A stretch of 6,558 bases of DNA from positions 455 through 7,012 of the forward strand of contig DIJW01000050.1 of assembly GCA_002421475.1 (NCBI GenBank). The letters are read 5' to 3'. A model generated the notes under the pieces. That model was not told the DNA's origin. It was given only the letters and a program-made list of their open reading frames with translations, and ran no database searches. Shown here piece by piece: positions 1-6,551 of this stretch. Source of the DNA: Thiomicrospira sp. UBA5634. Its GTDB lineage: Bacteria > Pseudomonadota > Gammaproteobacteria > Thiomicrospirales > Thiomicrospiraceae. Each line of letters starts with the position of its first letter. Position 1 is the first letter of the stretch. Made by a program: the position numbers and the translations under genes.

Positions 1-709
<709 letters not shown>

Positions 710-735
710 TTAAAAATAAAGTTCTGTTAAAAGAT

Positions 736-749
736 ATTCTGTGCAGAAT
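736..749. promoter_or_regulatory. Perfect small palindrome in the ilvC leader, possible operator or hairpin
   Basis: ATTCTG-TG-CAGAAT is a perfect 6-bp inverted repeat with a 2-base centre. It lies about 12-25 bases downstream of the predicted ilvC transcription start. Such a site could bind a dimeric regulator or form a short RNA stem. In enterobacteria ilvC is controlled by the LysR-type activator IlvY, but no ilvY gene is visible here and IlvY sites normally lie upstream of the promoter. The functional assignment is inference. Confidence 0.3.
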
Positions 750-767
750 CTGTAAAAAATTTGGGGG

Positions 768-798
768 ATTATACCCTAGCCTTAAACAAATTGCTCAA
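768..798 (-). promoter_or_regulatory. Putative sigma70 promoter of ilvC
   Basis: On the minus strand a consensus -10 box TATAAT (768-773) is preceded, after 19 bases, by TTGAGC (793-798, four of six matches to TTGACA). A 17-base spacer would give the poorer GAGCAA. The start would fall near 761, giving an untranslated leader of about 75 bases before the ilvC ATG. The perfect -10 in a 142-base gap with no convincing terminator suggests ilvC is transcribed both from here and by readthrough from ilvBN. Confidence 0.6.
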
Positions 799-827
799 GA
801 CTAGGTTTAACCCTGAAGTTGTAGTGA

Positions 828-1319
828 CTAGATTTGCAAACATTTTTCGCCGCGCATCACACCAACGGTGCCTGAACGGACGGTTTCCAAAATCATTTCG
901 CTATCAATCGCACCGATAAACGCGTCGAGTTTTTTACTTTCTCCGACCATTTGCACGGTATAGGTAGTGGGTGTTACATCCACAATCGTACCGCGGAAAA
1001 TATCGGCTAAACGCACAAACTCTTCGCGATACTCACCGACCGCAGACAATTTAATTAACATCAACTCACGTTCAATGTGCGGGCCTTCGGTAAGGTTAAT
1101 GACCTTGACCACATCAATTAAACGATTTAGATGTTTAACAATCTGCTCGATTTGTTGTGCCGAACCGCTGGTGACCAGCGTTAAACGCGACAAAGACTCA
1201 TCTTCGGTTGGCGCGACCGTAAGCGCGTGGATGTTATAACCACGTGCCGAAAACAAGCCGGCAACGCGTGATAACGCGCCGGATTCGTTTTCCATTAACA
1301 TTGAAATTACATGTTTCAT
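828..1319 (-). CDS. ilvN: Acetolactate synthase small (regulatory) subunit
   Basis: Regulatory subunit of acetohydroxyacid synthase. It activates the large subunit and confers valine feedback inhibition. At 163 residues it has the same length as E. coli IlvH and aligns throughout. The N-terminal ACT domain (about 1-75) carries the ENESGALSRV and RGYNIHALTVAPT motifs; Gly14 and Asn29, positions linked in IlvH to valine binding, are both present, so the enzyme is expected to be valine-sensitive (inference). The C-terminal domain (about 80-163) contains HIERELMLIK, IFRGTIVDVTP and the RSGTVGVMRG signature. The ATG lies two bases after the ilvB stop with only a weak GGTG upstream, so translation is probably coupled to ilvB. 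The symbol ilvH would be equally apt, as the pair resembles isozyme III more than I. The gene ends in TAG, and no convincing terminator follows. Confidence 0.97.
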   Translation of the reverse strand: MKHVISMLMENESGALSRVAGLFSARGYNIHALTVAPTEDESLSRLTLVTSGSAQQIEQIVKHLNRLIDVVKVINLTEGPHIERELMLIKLSAVGEYREEFVRLADIFRGTIVDVTPTTYTVQMVGESKKLDAFIGAIDSEMILETVRSGTVGVMRGEKCLQI

Positions 1320-1321
1320 CG

Positions 1322-3019
1322 TTACACCAATATCATTTCGTTTTGTCCCGCACCGGCCGGGATCATCGGATAAACGTTTTCCTGCGGATCAGTCATGATG
1401 TCAATAAACACAAACCGATCTTTCAGTGCAAACGCTTCTTCTAGTTGCTTTTTCATGGTTTTAGGATCGTCAATACGCACCCCCACATGACCATAAGCTT
1501 CCGCCAATTTCACGAAGTCAGGCAATGAATCCATATACGACATCGAGTAACGACGGTCGTAAAAGAATTCTTGCCACTGACGTACCATGCCCAAGAACCC
1601 GTTGTTTAAACACACGACTTTAATCGGCAGGTTGTATTGCAGACAGGTTGAAAGTTCTTGAATATTCATCTGAATAGAACCTTCGCCGGTAATACACAAT
1701 ACGGTTGCATCCGGGAACGCCATTTGCGCGCCCATCGCCGCAGGTAAACCAAAGCCCATCGTGCCTAAACCGCCGGAATTTAACCAACGACGCGGTTTGT
1801 TAAACCGATAATATTGCGCCGCAAACATTTGGTGCTGACCAACGTCAGACGTTACATACGCATCGCCTTTAGTGACTTCCCACACCGCTTCGACTGCAGC
1901 TTGCGGCTTAATTTTTGCGCCATGAGTGTCATATTTCAAACATTGCGCCGCACGCCATTCTTCAATTTGTGACCACCAGGCCTGCAAAGCCTCGCTATTC
2001 GGTTTTTTATCGGCTTTAGCAAGCTGCGCGTTCATTTCTTGCAACACTTGCTGCACCGGACCGACAATCGGAATATCCACTATCACATTTTTTGAAATCG
2101 ACGCCGGATCAATATCCACATGAATGATTTTAGCGGTCGGGCAGAACTTTTCGATATTACCGGTTACGCGGTCATCGAAACGTGAACCAATCGCAATCAA
2201 TACATCACAATGATGCATGGCTAAATTGGCTTCGTAAGTTCCGTGCATACCCAACATGCCGACGTTTTGTTTGTCATCTGCCGGATAAGCACCTAATCCC
2301 ATCAAGGTTTGCGTGATTGGATAAGCCAAGCTGCGAACGAGTTTAATCAGTTCTTCCGAGCCATCACCCAACACTACACCGCCGCCGGTGTAAAAAATCG
2401 GGCGCTCAGCGCTGAGCATCATGTCCACCGCTTTTTTGATTTGACCGCTATGTCCTTTCACTACAGGTAAATAGGAGCGCAACTCAACTTCTTGTGGATA
2501 TTCATAGGTGCTTGTGGCGTTTTGGACATCTTTCGGAATGTCAATAACCACCGGACCGGGTCGGCCTGTGGTGGCGATATAAAACGCTTTTTTGAGCGTT
2601 ATCGCCAAATCGTTGACATCCTTGACCAAGAAATTGTGTTTCACTATCGGGCGCGTAATACCAACGGTGTCTACTTCCTGGAACGCGTCCAAACCAATCA
2701 TGCTGGTTGGAACTTGTCCGGTAATAACAATCATTGGAATCGAGTCCATATAAGCGGTTGCAATACCGGTAACAGTATTGGTCGCGCCAGGCCCCGACGT
2801 TACGAGCACCACACCTGGTTTACCTGTAGAGCGTGCATAACCATCCGCCGCATGTACTGCAGCTTGTTCATGACGGACAAGAATATGTTTCAATTCTTTA
2901 GCGTCCGTATCCAAGGCATCATAGATGGGCAATGCTGCGCCACCCGGATAACCCCATATATGCTCTACCCCCTCATCCTCCAAAAAATGGATTAGGATTT
3001 GGGCACCAGTTAGTTCCAC
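1322..3019 (-). CDS. ilvB: Acetolactate synthase large (catalytic) subunit
   Basis: ThDP-, FAD- and Mg2+-dependent enzyme that condenses pyruvate with a second pyruvate or with 2-ketobutyrate, the committed step to branched-chain amino acids. It has 565 residues (E. coli IlvI about 574). The N-terminal ThDP-binding domain has WGYPGGA (22-28) and the catalytic Glu51 in RHEQAAVHAADGYAR. The FAD-associated central domain includes RFDDRVTG (280-287). The C-terminal ThDP domain has SGGLGTMGFGLPAA and the metal-binding motif GEG (445-447) with Asn473; Glu446 stands where many homologues have Asp. Trp482 in RQWQ and Pro104 in GQVPTS match positions known from inhibitor-binding studies. The start is GTG, chosen because GGAGGA (3028-3033) sits eight bases upstream and the protein begins where homologues do. 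The gene heads ilvB-ilvN(-ilvC) and is likely controlled by the promoter, palindrome and leader hairpins upstream. Confidence 0.97.
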   Translation of the reverse strand: MELTGAQILIHFLEDEGVEHIWGYPGGAALPIYDALDTDAKELKHILVRHEQAAVHAADGYARSTGKPGVVLVTSGPGATNTVTGIATAYMDSIPMIVITGQVPTSMIGLDAFQEVDTVGITRPIVKHNFLVKDVNDLAITLKKAFYIATTGRPGPVVIDIPKDVQNATSTYEYPQEVELRSYLPVVKGHSGQIKKAVDMMLSAERPIFYTGGGVVLGDGSEELIKLVRSLAYPITQTLMGLGAYPADDKQNVGMLGMHGTYEANLAMHHCDVLIAIGSRFDDRVTGNIEKFCPTAKIIHVDIDPASISKNVIVDIPIVGPVQQVLQEMNAQLAKADKKPNSEALQAWWSQIEEWRAAQCLKYDTHGAKIKPQAAVEAVWEVTKGDAYVTSDVGQHQMFAAQYYRFNKPRRWLNSGGLGTMGFGLPAAMGAQMAFPDATVLCITGEGSIQMNIQELSTCLQYNLPIKVVCLNNGFLGMVRQWQEFFYDRRYSMSYMDSLPDFVKLAEAYGHVGVRIDDPKTMKKQLEEAFALKDRFVFIDIMTDPQENVYPMIPAGAGQNEMILV

Positions 3020-3027
3020 AATAATGG

Positions 3028-3033
3028 TCCTCC
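3028..3033 (-). promoter_or_regulatory. Ribosome binding site deciding the GTG start of ilvB
   Basis: GGAGGA on the minus strand lies eight bases before the GTG at 3019-3017. No in-frame ATG occurs between this site and the conserved N-terminus, so GTG is the supported start. The site lies seven bases after the base of the SD-proximal leader hairpin (3040-3077), so folding there could influence initiation without directly masking the site. Confidence 0.75.
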
Positions 3034-3039
3034 AATTAT

Positions 3040-3077
3040 GAGCAGGCTAAATAATCTCGGATCGAGATCACCTGCTC
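3040..3077 (-). promoter_or_regulatory. Strong hairpin in the ilvBN leader, next to the ribosome site
   Basis: In the minus-strand transcript GAGCAGG (3077-3071) pairs perfectly with CCTGCTC (3046-3040). Inside it ATCTCG (3068-3063) pairs with CGAGAT (3059-3054) around a three-base loop, giving 13 Watson-Crick pairs with one asymmetric internal loop (two bases against seven). An alternative pairing, ATCGAG (3080-3075) with CTCGAT (3066-3061), would break both stems, so two exclusive folds are possible. It matches no riboswitch class I recognise; a regulatory role is inference. Confidence 0.5.
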
Positions 3078-3087
3078 GATTACTAAA

Positions 3088-3125
3088 AGGCCTTTAAGTG
3101 CGTCAAATGACACGACTAAAGGCCT
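3088..3125 (-). terminator. Attenuator-like hairpin in the ilvBN leader
   Basis: In the minus-strand RNA a nine-base stem (AGGCCTTTA at 3125-3117 with TAAAGGCCT at 3096-3088) continues inward past a G-U pair and two mismatches. It then resumes as a second six-pair stem (GTGTCA with TGACGC, one G-U) that encloses a small loop. Only UUU-A follows the outer stem, so as a terminator it is weak. It starts about 16 bases after the predicted transcription start, so it lies in the ilvBN leader rather than simply ending orn. No leader peptide with branched-chain codons precedes it. It may act as a transcription attenuator, a partial barrier to orn readthrough, or an mRNA-stabilising structure. On the plus strand there is no T-run. 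Confidence 0.45.
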
Positions 3126-3147
3126 CAAAATTGCAAAAAAGATTCTA

Positions 3148-3176
3148 ATTATATAGAAATACAGCCATTTTGAGAA
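3148..3176 (-). promoter_or_regulatory. Putative sigma70 promoter of ilvBN
   Basis: On the minus strand TATAAT (3148-3153) is a consensus -10 box. TTCTCA (3171-3176, four of six matches) lies 17 bases upstream. The start would be near 3141, giving a leader of about 120 bases. A weaker alternative further downstream pairs TTGACG (3101-3106) with AGTAAT (3079-3084), spacer 16; it would remove the first hairpin from the leader. The perfect -10 and ideal spacing favour the upstream one. Confidence 0.6.
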
Positions 3177-3185
3177 CTCAAAATG
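3166..3185. promoter_or_regulatory. Perfect 20-bp palindrome over the ilvBN -35 box, putative operator
   Basis: CATTTTGAG-TT-CTCAAAATG is a perfect 9-bp inverted repeat with a two-base centre, and the predicted -35 hexamer lies within it. A dimeric regulator bound here would compete with RNA polymerase, so repression is the simplest reading (inference). An exact third copy of the eight-base half-site CTCAAAAT occurs at 3124-3131, 53 bp from the matching half. The stem is AT-rich and lacks a following T-run, so a terminator for orn is less likely. The regulator cannot be named from this window. Confidence 0.5.
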
Positions 3186-3243
3186 CCGATTTCATTCGTG
3201 ATTGAAGCTCAACGCCCCAATTGTTGATAAGTTTACTAGGTTA

Positions 3244-3801
3244 TTAAAGTTTAAACAAATGTTCGCGATAGTGTTTTAACTCGTCAATCGACTCATAAAT
3301 ATCGGCCATCGCCAAATGCACACTTTTCTTTTGATGTGCCGCATAAACCTGGGGAGTCCAACGTTTGGCCAGCTCTTTTAAGGTACTAACATCCAAGTTG
3401 CGATAATGGAAAAATGCCTCTAACTGCGGCATTTCTTCAACTAAAAACCGACGGTCTTGGCAAATGCTGTTGCCACACATGGGCGACTTTCCTTTAGAAA
3501 CGTACTGACTTAAAAACTCAATCGTTCGTTGTTCCGCTTCTTCTAGCGTCACCGTACTTTCCTGCACCCGCTGGGTTAAACCGGATTTGCCGTGATGTTC
3601 AACACACCAGCTATCCATTTTTGCCAATTCATCTTCACCCACCGCAATTGCCATTACCGGGCCTTCGGCGATTACATTCAAATCGGCATCGGTAACCAAG
3701 GTCGCAATTTCAATAATTTTATGGTGACGCGGCTGTAAACCGGTCATTTCCAGATCAATCCAAATTAAGTTATTATCCGATTTCATCGTGTCTGATTTCA
3801 T
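3244..3801 (-). CDS. orn: Oligoribonuclease (DEDDh 3'-5' exonuclease)
   Basis: Degrades RNA fragments of two to a few nucleotides to mononucleotides, including pGpG from cyclic-di-GMP turnover, in the cytoplasm; it is essential in many gammaproteobacteria. It has 185 residues (E. coli 181) and similarity along the whole length. Catalytic acids are visible: Asp16 and Glu18 in WIDLEMTG, Asp116 in [11 protein letters not shown], and His162 with Asp167 five residues on. The conserved C-terminus REHLFKL is intact. The first ATG is preferred because AAGG (3810-3813) lies eight bases upstream. A second in-frame ATG at codon 6 opens a near-copy of the same codons (MKSDT then MKSDN) and matches the usual family start, but has no ribosome site. 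Two tandem TAA stops end the gene. It is divergent from the peptidase gene, and no clear terminator precedes the ilvBN promoter. Confidence 0.97.
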   Translation of the reverse strand: MKSDTMKSDNNLIWIDLEMTGLQPRHHKIIEIATLVTDADLNVIAEGPVMAIAVGEDELAKMDSWCVEHHGKSGLTQRVQESTVTLEEAEQRTIEFLSQYVSKGKSPMCGNSICQDRRFLVEEMPQLEAFFHYRNLDVSTLKELAKRWTPQVYAAHQKKSVHLAMADIYESIDELKHYREHLFKL

Positions 3802-3825
3802 AATGCCCGCCTTATCCTTTACAAT
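3797..3825 (+). promoter_or_regulatory. Possible promoter for the peptidase-dehydratase-rsgA run
   Basis: TTCATA (3797-3802, four of six) and TACAAT (3820-3825, five of six) are separated by 17 bases, giving a start near 3832 and a leader of about 33 bases. The -35 box overlaps the orn start codon on the other strand. I found no equally good match for an orn promoter in the 63-base divergent gap. Confidence 0.4.
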
Positions 3826-3864
3826 AACGCGCTATCTTAACGCGGAGTCCGCTGGAATAAAACT

Positions 3865-5145
3865 ATGAACCTTATTAGCGCATTACTTATTATCAGTATC
3901 CTCGCCCATGTACTCATTGAGTTATGGCTGAATATCAAAAACCAATTTCATATTTTGCTGCACCGCGAACAGGTACCGGCGGAGTTTAGTGAAGTCGTCA
4001 ACCTCGAAGCGCATCAAAAAGCGGCCGATTATTCGCGCGCCAAACTGCAATTGACTCGTTTTGTATTATTGTTTGATGCAGCGGTAATTTTGGTGATGAC
4101 TTTAGGCGGCGGTTTTCAAGACATCTATAACCTGTGGCTAAATACCGAATTAGCGCCTATCTGGCGAGATGTCGGTTTTTTATTGTCGACCTTCTGGTTT
4201 TTAGCCCTATTACACATTCCGTTTAGTTTGATCAGCACCTTTAAAATTGAAGCCGAGTTTGGTTTTAACAAAACCACTGCAGGCAAATTTATCAGCGATT
4301 TAATTAAACAATGGGTGCTGATGTTAATCCTTGGCTTACCGTTGTTGTGGGCAATTGTCAGCATTATGAACAGCTACATCGACCAGGCCTGGTGGTTATA
4401 CACCTGGATTGTGTGGATGACATTTAACCTGACATTATTGTGGGCTTATCCAAAATGGATTGCGCCATTATTCAATAAATTCACTCCGCTGCAAGACGGT
4501 GAAATGAAACAACGAATCGAAGCCTTATTGGCACGCACCGGCTTTGAATCAAACGGCATTTTTGTGAGGGACGGTTCATCACGATCCGGTCACGGCAATG
4601 CTTATTTCACCGGCATGGGCAAAAACAAACGCATTGTATTTTTCGACACCCTGTTAGAAAAACTCAGCGTAGATGAAGTCGAAGCGGTGTTAGCGCATGA
4701 ATTGGGACACTTTAAACACGGCCATATTAAAAAACGTCTGTGGGAAGCGGCATTTATCAGTTTAGCAGGCCTGGCGTTATTAGGCTGGCTGGTACAATTG
4801 CCTGAGTTTTATAGCGGCTTAGGCATGAGTGCCCAGACGCCGGCTGCGGCATTGCTGTTATTTATGACCGCGGTGCCGGTGATGTTCTTTTTCCTTGGCC
4901 CGATCATGGCCTATAAAAGCCGCAAACACGAATTTGAAGCCGATGCGTTTGCTGCGAAGCATGTCGGTGCCGAGCATTTAATCAGCGCGTTATTAAAACT
5001 CTATCGCGACAATGCCAGTACCCTTACGCCGGATCCAAGTTATTCGGCCTATCACGACAGCCATCCGCCGGCTAAAATTCGTATTGATCATTTAAAGACA
5101 TTACAAACTTCTGCCAATAAAACTCAAGGAGCAGATCATGAGTGA
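3865..5145 (+). CDS. Ste24-type M48 family integral membrane zinc metalloprotease
   Basis: Resembles the eukaryotic CAAX prenyl protease Ste24/ZMPSTE24; bacteria usually lack CAAX-farnesylated proteins, so the substrate is unknown and membrane-protein quality control is a reasonable guess. It has 426 residues and about seven hydrophobic segments (near 1-20, 66-84, 103-124, 148-170, 176-196, 293-312, 328-350), the number known for Ste24. The zinc site is complete: HELGH at 278-282 supplies two histidines and the catalytic Glu279, and the later EFEAD motif supplies Glu356 and Asp360. The conserved NAYFTG (245-250) precedes the active site. The N-terminal domain and the length argue for Ste24 rather than the shorter HtpX. 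GGAA eight bases upstream supports the ATG. The last eight bases overlap the following gene. Confidence 0.9.
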   Translation: MNLISALLIISILAHVLIELWLNIKNQFHILLHREQVPAEFSEVVNLEAHQKAADYSRAKLQLTRFVLLFDAAVILVMTLGGGFQDIYNLWLNTELAPIWRDVGFLLSTFWFLALLHIPFSLISTFKIEAEFGFNKTTAGKFISDLIKQWVLMLILGLPLLWAIVSIMNSYIDQAWWLYTWIVWMTFNLTLLWAYPKWIAPLFNKFTPLQDGEMKQRIEALLARTGFESNGIFVRDGSSRSGHGNAYFTGMGKNKRIVFFDTLLEKLSVDEVEAVLAHELGHFKHGHIKKRLWEAAFISLAGLALLGWLVQLPEFYSGLGMSAQTPAAALLLFMTAVPVMFFFLGPIMAYKSRKHEFEADAFAAKHVGAEHLISALLKLYRDNASTLTPDPSYSAYHDSHPPAKIRIDHLKTLQTSANKTQGADHE

Positions 5146-5479
5146 TTTACCCAATTTATTAGCACAACGTTGCCAACCGATTGAGCAAGGTCAAAAAGGC
5201 TTAGTGATCCCGACAATCGAAAGTTATTTAAATATGCTTTCCGGTTGGGATGTCACAATAGATTACAGCAGCATTCACAAAACCTTTAACTTTAAGAATT
5301 ATCATCAAACGGTATCGTTTGTGAATGCGGTGACTTGGATTGCGCACAAAGAAGATCATCACCCGGAAATTTGTTTTGGCTATAACAGCTGCAAAATCAG
5401 CTTAAAAACCCATACTATTAAAGGCCTTAGCCAAAACGACATGATTGTAGCGGCAAAAATTAACGCATTATTAGACTAA
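5138..5479 (+). CDS. phhB: Pterin-4a-carbinolamine dehydratase
   Basis: Dehydrates 4a-hydroxytetrahydrobiopterin to quinonoid dihydropterin, recycling the cofactor used by phenylalanine hydroxylase. It has 113 residues, the normal size for the PCD/DCoH family. The signature EDHHPEI (72-78), with His74, His75 and Pro76, is followed by His92 and the GLSQND segment (96-101), matching the family's active-site layout. AAGGAG (5126-5131), six bases upstream, is the strongest ribosome site on the plus strand. The gene overlaps the peptidase by eight bases (ATGAGTGA), so the two are translationally coupled. No phenylalanine hydroxylase is in the window; many bacteria carry the dehydratase away from phhA or without it, where a role in molybdopterin or folate metabolism has been suggested. 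The symbol is by homology. Confidence 0.9.
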   Translation: MSDLPNLLAQRCQPIEQGQKGLVIPTIESYLNMLSGWDVTIDYSSIHKTFNFKNYHQTVSFVNAVTWIAHKEDHHPEICFGYNSCKISLKTHTIKGLSQNDMIVAAKINALLD

Positions 5480-5482
5480 GGA

Positions 5483-5548
5483 TTCACCAACAAGGCACCA
5501 CGCCACAAAACATTAAAATGCTTCGTGTCTTCGCGCCTCTGTGGTTAA
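5483..5548. repeat. 66-base imperfect inverted repeat between phhB and rsgA
   Basis: Two 28-base arms (5483-5510 and 5521-5548) flank the self-complementary CATTAAAATG (5511-5520). Paired base by base, 22 of 32 positions are Watson-Crick, including CCA/TGG, AGGC/GCCT and CAC/GTG blocks. The right arm contains CTTCGTGTCTTCG and CTGTGGTTAA. It resembles dispersed palindromic intergenic repeats with CTTCGTG-type arms that I recall from many bacterial genomes; this recollection is unverified. It fills nearly all of the 73-base gap and stops four bases before the rsgA ATG. It lacks the T-run of a terminator. Confidence 0.6.
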
Positions 5549-5552
5549 CAAA

Positions 5553-6551
5553 ATGAGCAAACGTAAACTTAGCGATCAACAACAACGCCGCATGACGCAA
5601 AAACGTCAAACCGACGATTTAAGCCATAAAACCAACACGGCTTTACGACCAGGCCTGGTGATGACCAATTTTGGTAAACGATTGCTGGTGGAATCTGAGC
5701 AAGGTGATTTGTTTAATTGCGCGGTACGTCAACATCTGGGGAAATTAGTCGCCGGTGACCGTGTATTGTGGCAACCGGATGTCGAAGCCGGTACCGGCGT
5801 GGTGAGCGAAGTGCTAAATCGTCACAGTGAGTTATCGCGCCCGGGATTTCGCGGTCAAACCCGCATGGTCGCCGCCAATATTGACTTTATCGGCATTGTC
5901 ACCCCAATTGAACCGGGCATTCACCCCGATATGATTGATCGTTATTTGGTTGCCGCTGCCCAGCTTAATATTCCGGTGGTGATTATTATCAATAAAATCG
6001 ACCTGGTGCCGGATGATGATGCTTGGGAAGCCATTGCCGAACTTTTGTTACCCTATGAGGAGCTGGGACTGGAACTGATTCCGGTTTCCACAGTGCTGGA
6101 AGACGGCCTTGAAGAACTCGAAGCATTTTTAAACAACCAAACCAGCGTTTTGGTCGGACCTTCCGGCGCAGGCAAATCTTCGTTAATTAATGCCCTAATC
6201 CCGGATCTTGAAATTCGAACCAGTGCTTTGTCCGCCGCCACAGGTTTAGGCGTTCACACCACCACCAACAGTATTTTGTATCACCTACCGAAAGGTGGCG
6301 ATATTATTGATTCGCCCGGCGTGCGTCAATTTAGCCCGATGCCTTGCGATTTAACTGAACTTGAATCCTATTACCCTGATTTCCGGCCGTTTTTGGGACA
6401 ATGCAAATTTCATAACTGCACCCACAGTATTGAGCCTAATTGCGCCATTCGTCAAGCAGTAGAGGACGGCGAACTCGCCGAAAGTCGTTATCAGAGCTTC
6501 CAGCGCCTACGCATCGAATTTAAGGATACTGACAACAAACATGCGTCATAA
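5553..6551 (+). CDS. rsgA: Small ribosomal subunit biogenesis GTPase RsgA
   Basis: Circularly permuted GTPase that checks late maturation of the 30S subunit at the decoding site. It has 332 residues from the ATG chosen here. Order of parts: basic N-terminal tail (MSKRKLSDQQQRR), OB-fold (about 35-95), then the permuted G motifs G4 NKID (147-150), G1 GPSGAGKSS (202-210), catalytic His235 with TTT (236-238) and G3 DSPG (253-256), and a C-terminal zinc knuckle Cys284, Cys289, His291, Cys297. An in-frame GTG at 5541 would add four residues, but E. coli RsgA also begins MSK, so ATG 5553 is preferred. Neither start has a good ribosome site; a weak GTGG eight bases upstream is all that is visible, because the inverted repeat occupies the leader. 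It lies 73 bases after phhB, probably co-transcribed. Confidence 0.95.
   Translation: MSKRKLSDQQQRRMTQKRQTDDLSHKTNTALRPGLVMTNFGKRLLVESEQGDLFNCAVRQHLGKLVAGDRVLWQPDVEAGTGVVSEVLNRHSELSRPGFRGQTRMVAANIDFIGIVTPIEPGIHPDMIDRYLVAAAQLNIPVVIIINKIDLVPDDDAWEAIAELLLPYEELGLELIPVSTVLEDGLEELEAFLNNQTSVLVGPSGAGKSSLINALIPDLEIRTSALSAATGLGVHTTTNSILYHLPKGGDIIDSPGVRQFSPMPCDLTELESYYPDFRPFLGQCKFHNCTHSIEPNCAIRQAVEDGELAESRYQSFQRLRIEFKDTDNKHAS

Noticed and set aside
781..811. TTAAAC/GTTTAA inverted repeat after ilvN as a terminator
   Set aside because: The stem is only six AT-rich pairs with a 17-base loop and no T-run, and it overlaps the ilvC promoter region.
2492..2995. 167-residue plus-strand open frame opposite the start of ilvB
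   Set aside because: It lies wholly antisense to a well-conserved gene, has no ribosome site or family resemblance, and its composition is that of a complementary-strand shadow.
3145..3168. Seven-codon frame MAVFLYN on the minus strand upstream of ilvB, a possible attenuation leader peptide
   Set aside because: It overlaps the predicted -10 box and would start upstream of the likely transcription start; it has only one Val and one Leu codon and no ribosome site.
3190..3243. Terminator for orn between its stop codons and the ilvBN promoter
   Set aside because: Only a weak four-pair stem (TTGA/TCAA near 3203-3213) is present, with no T-run; orn transcripts may read into the ilvBN leader.
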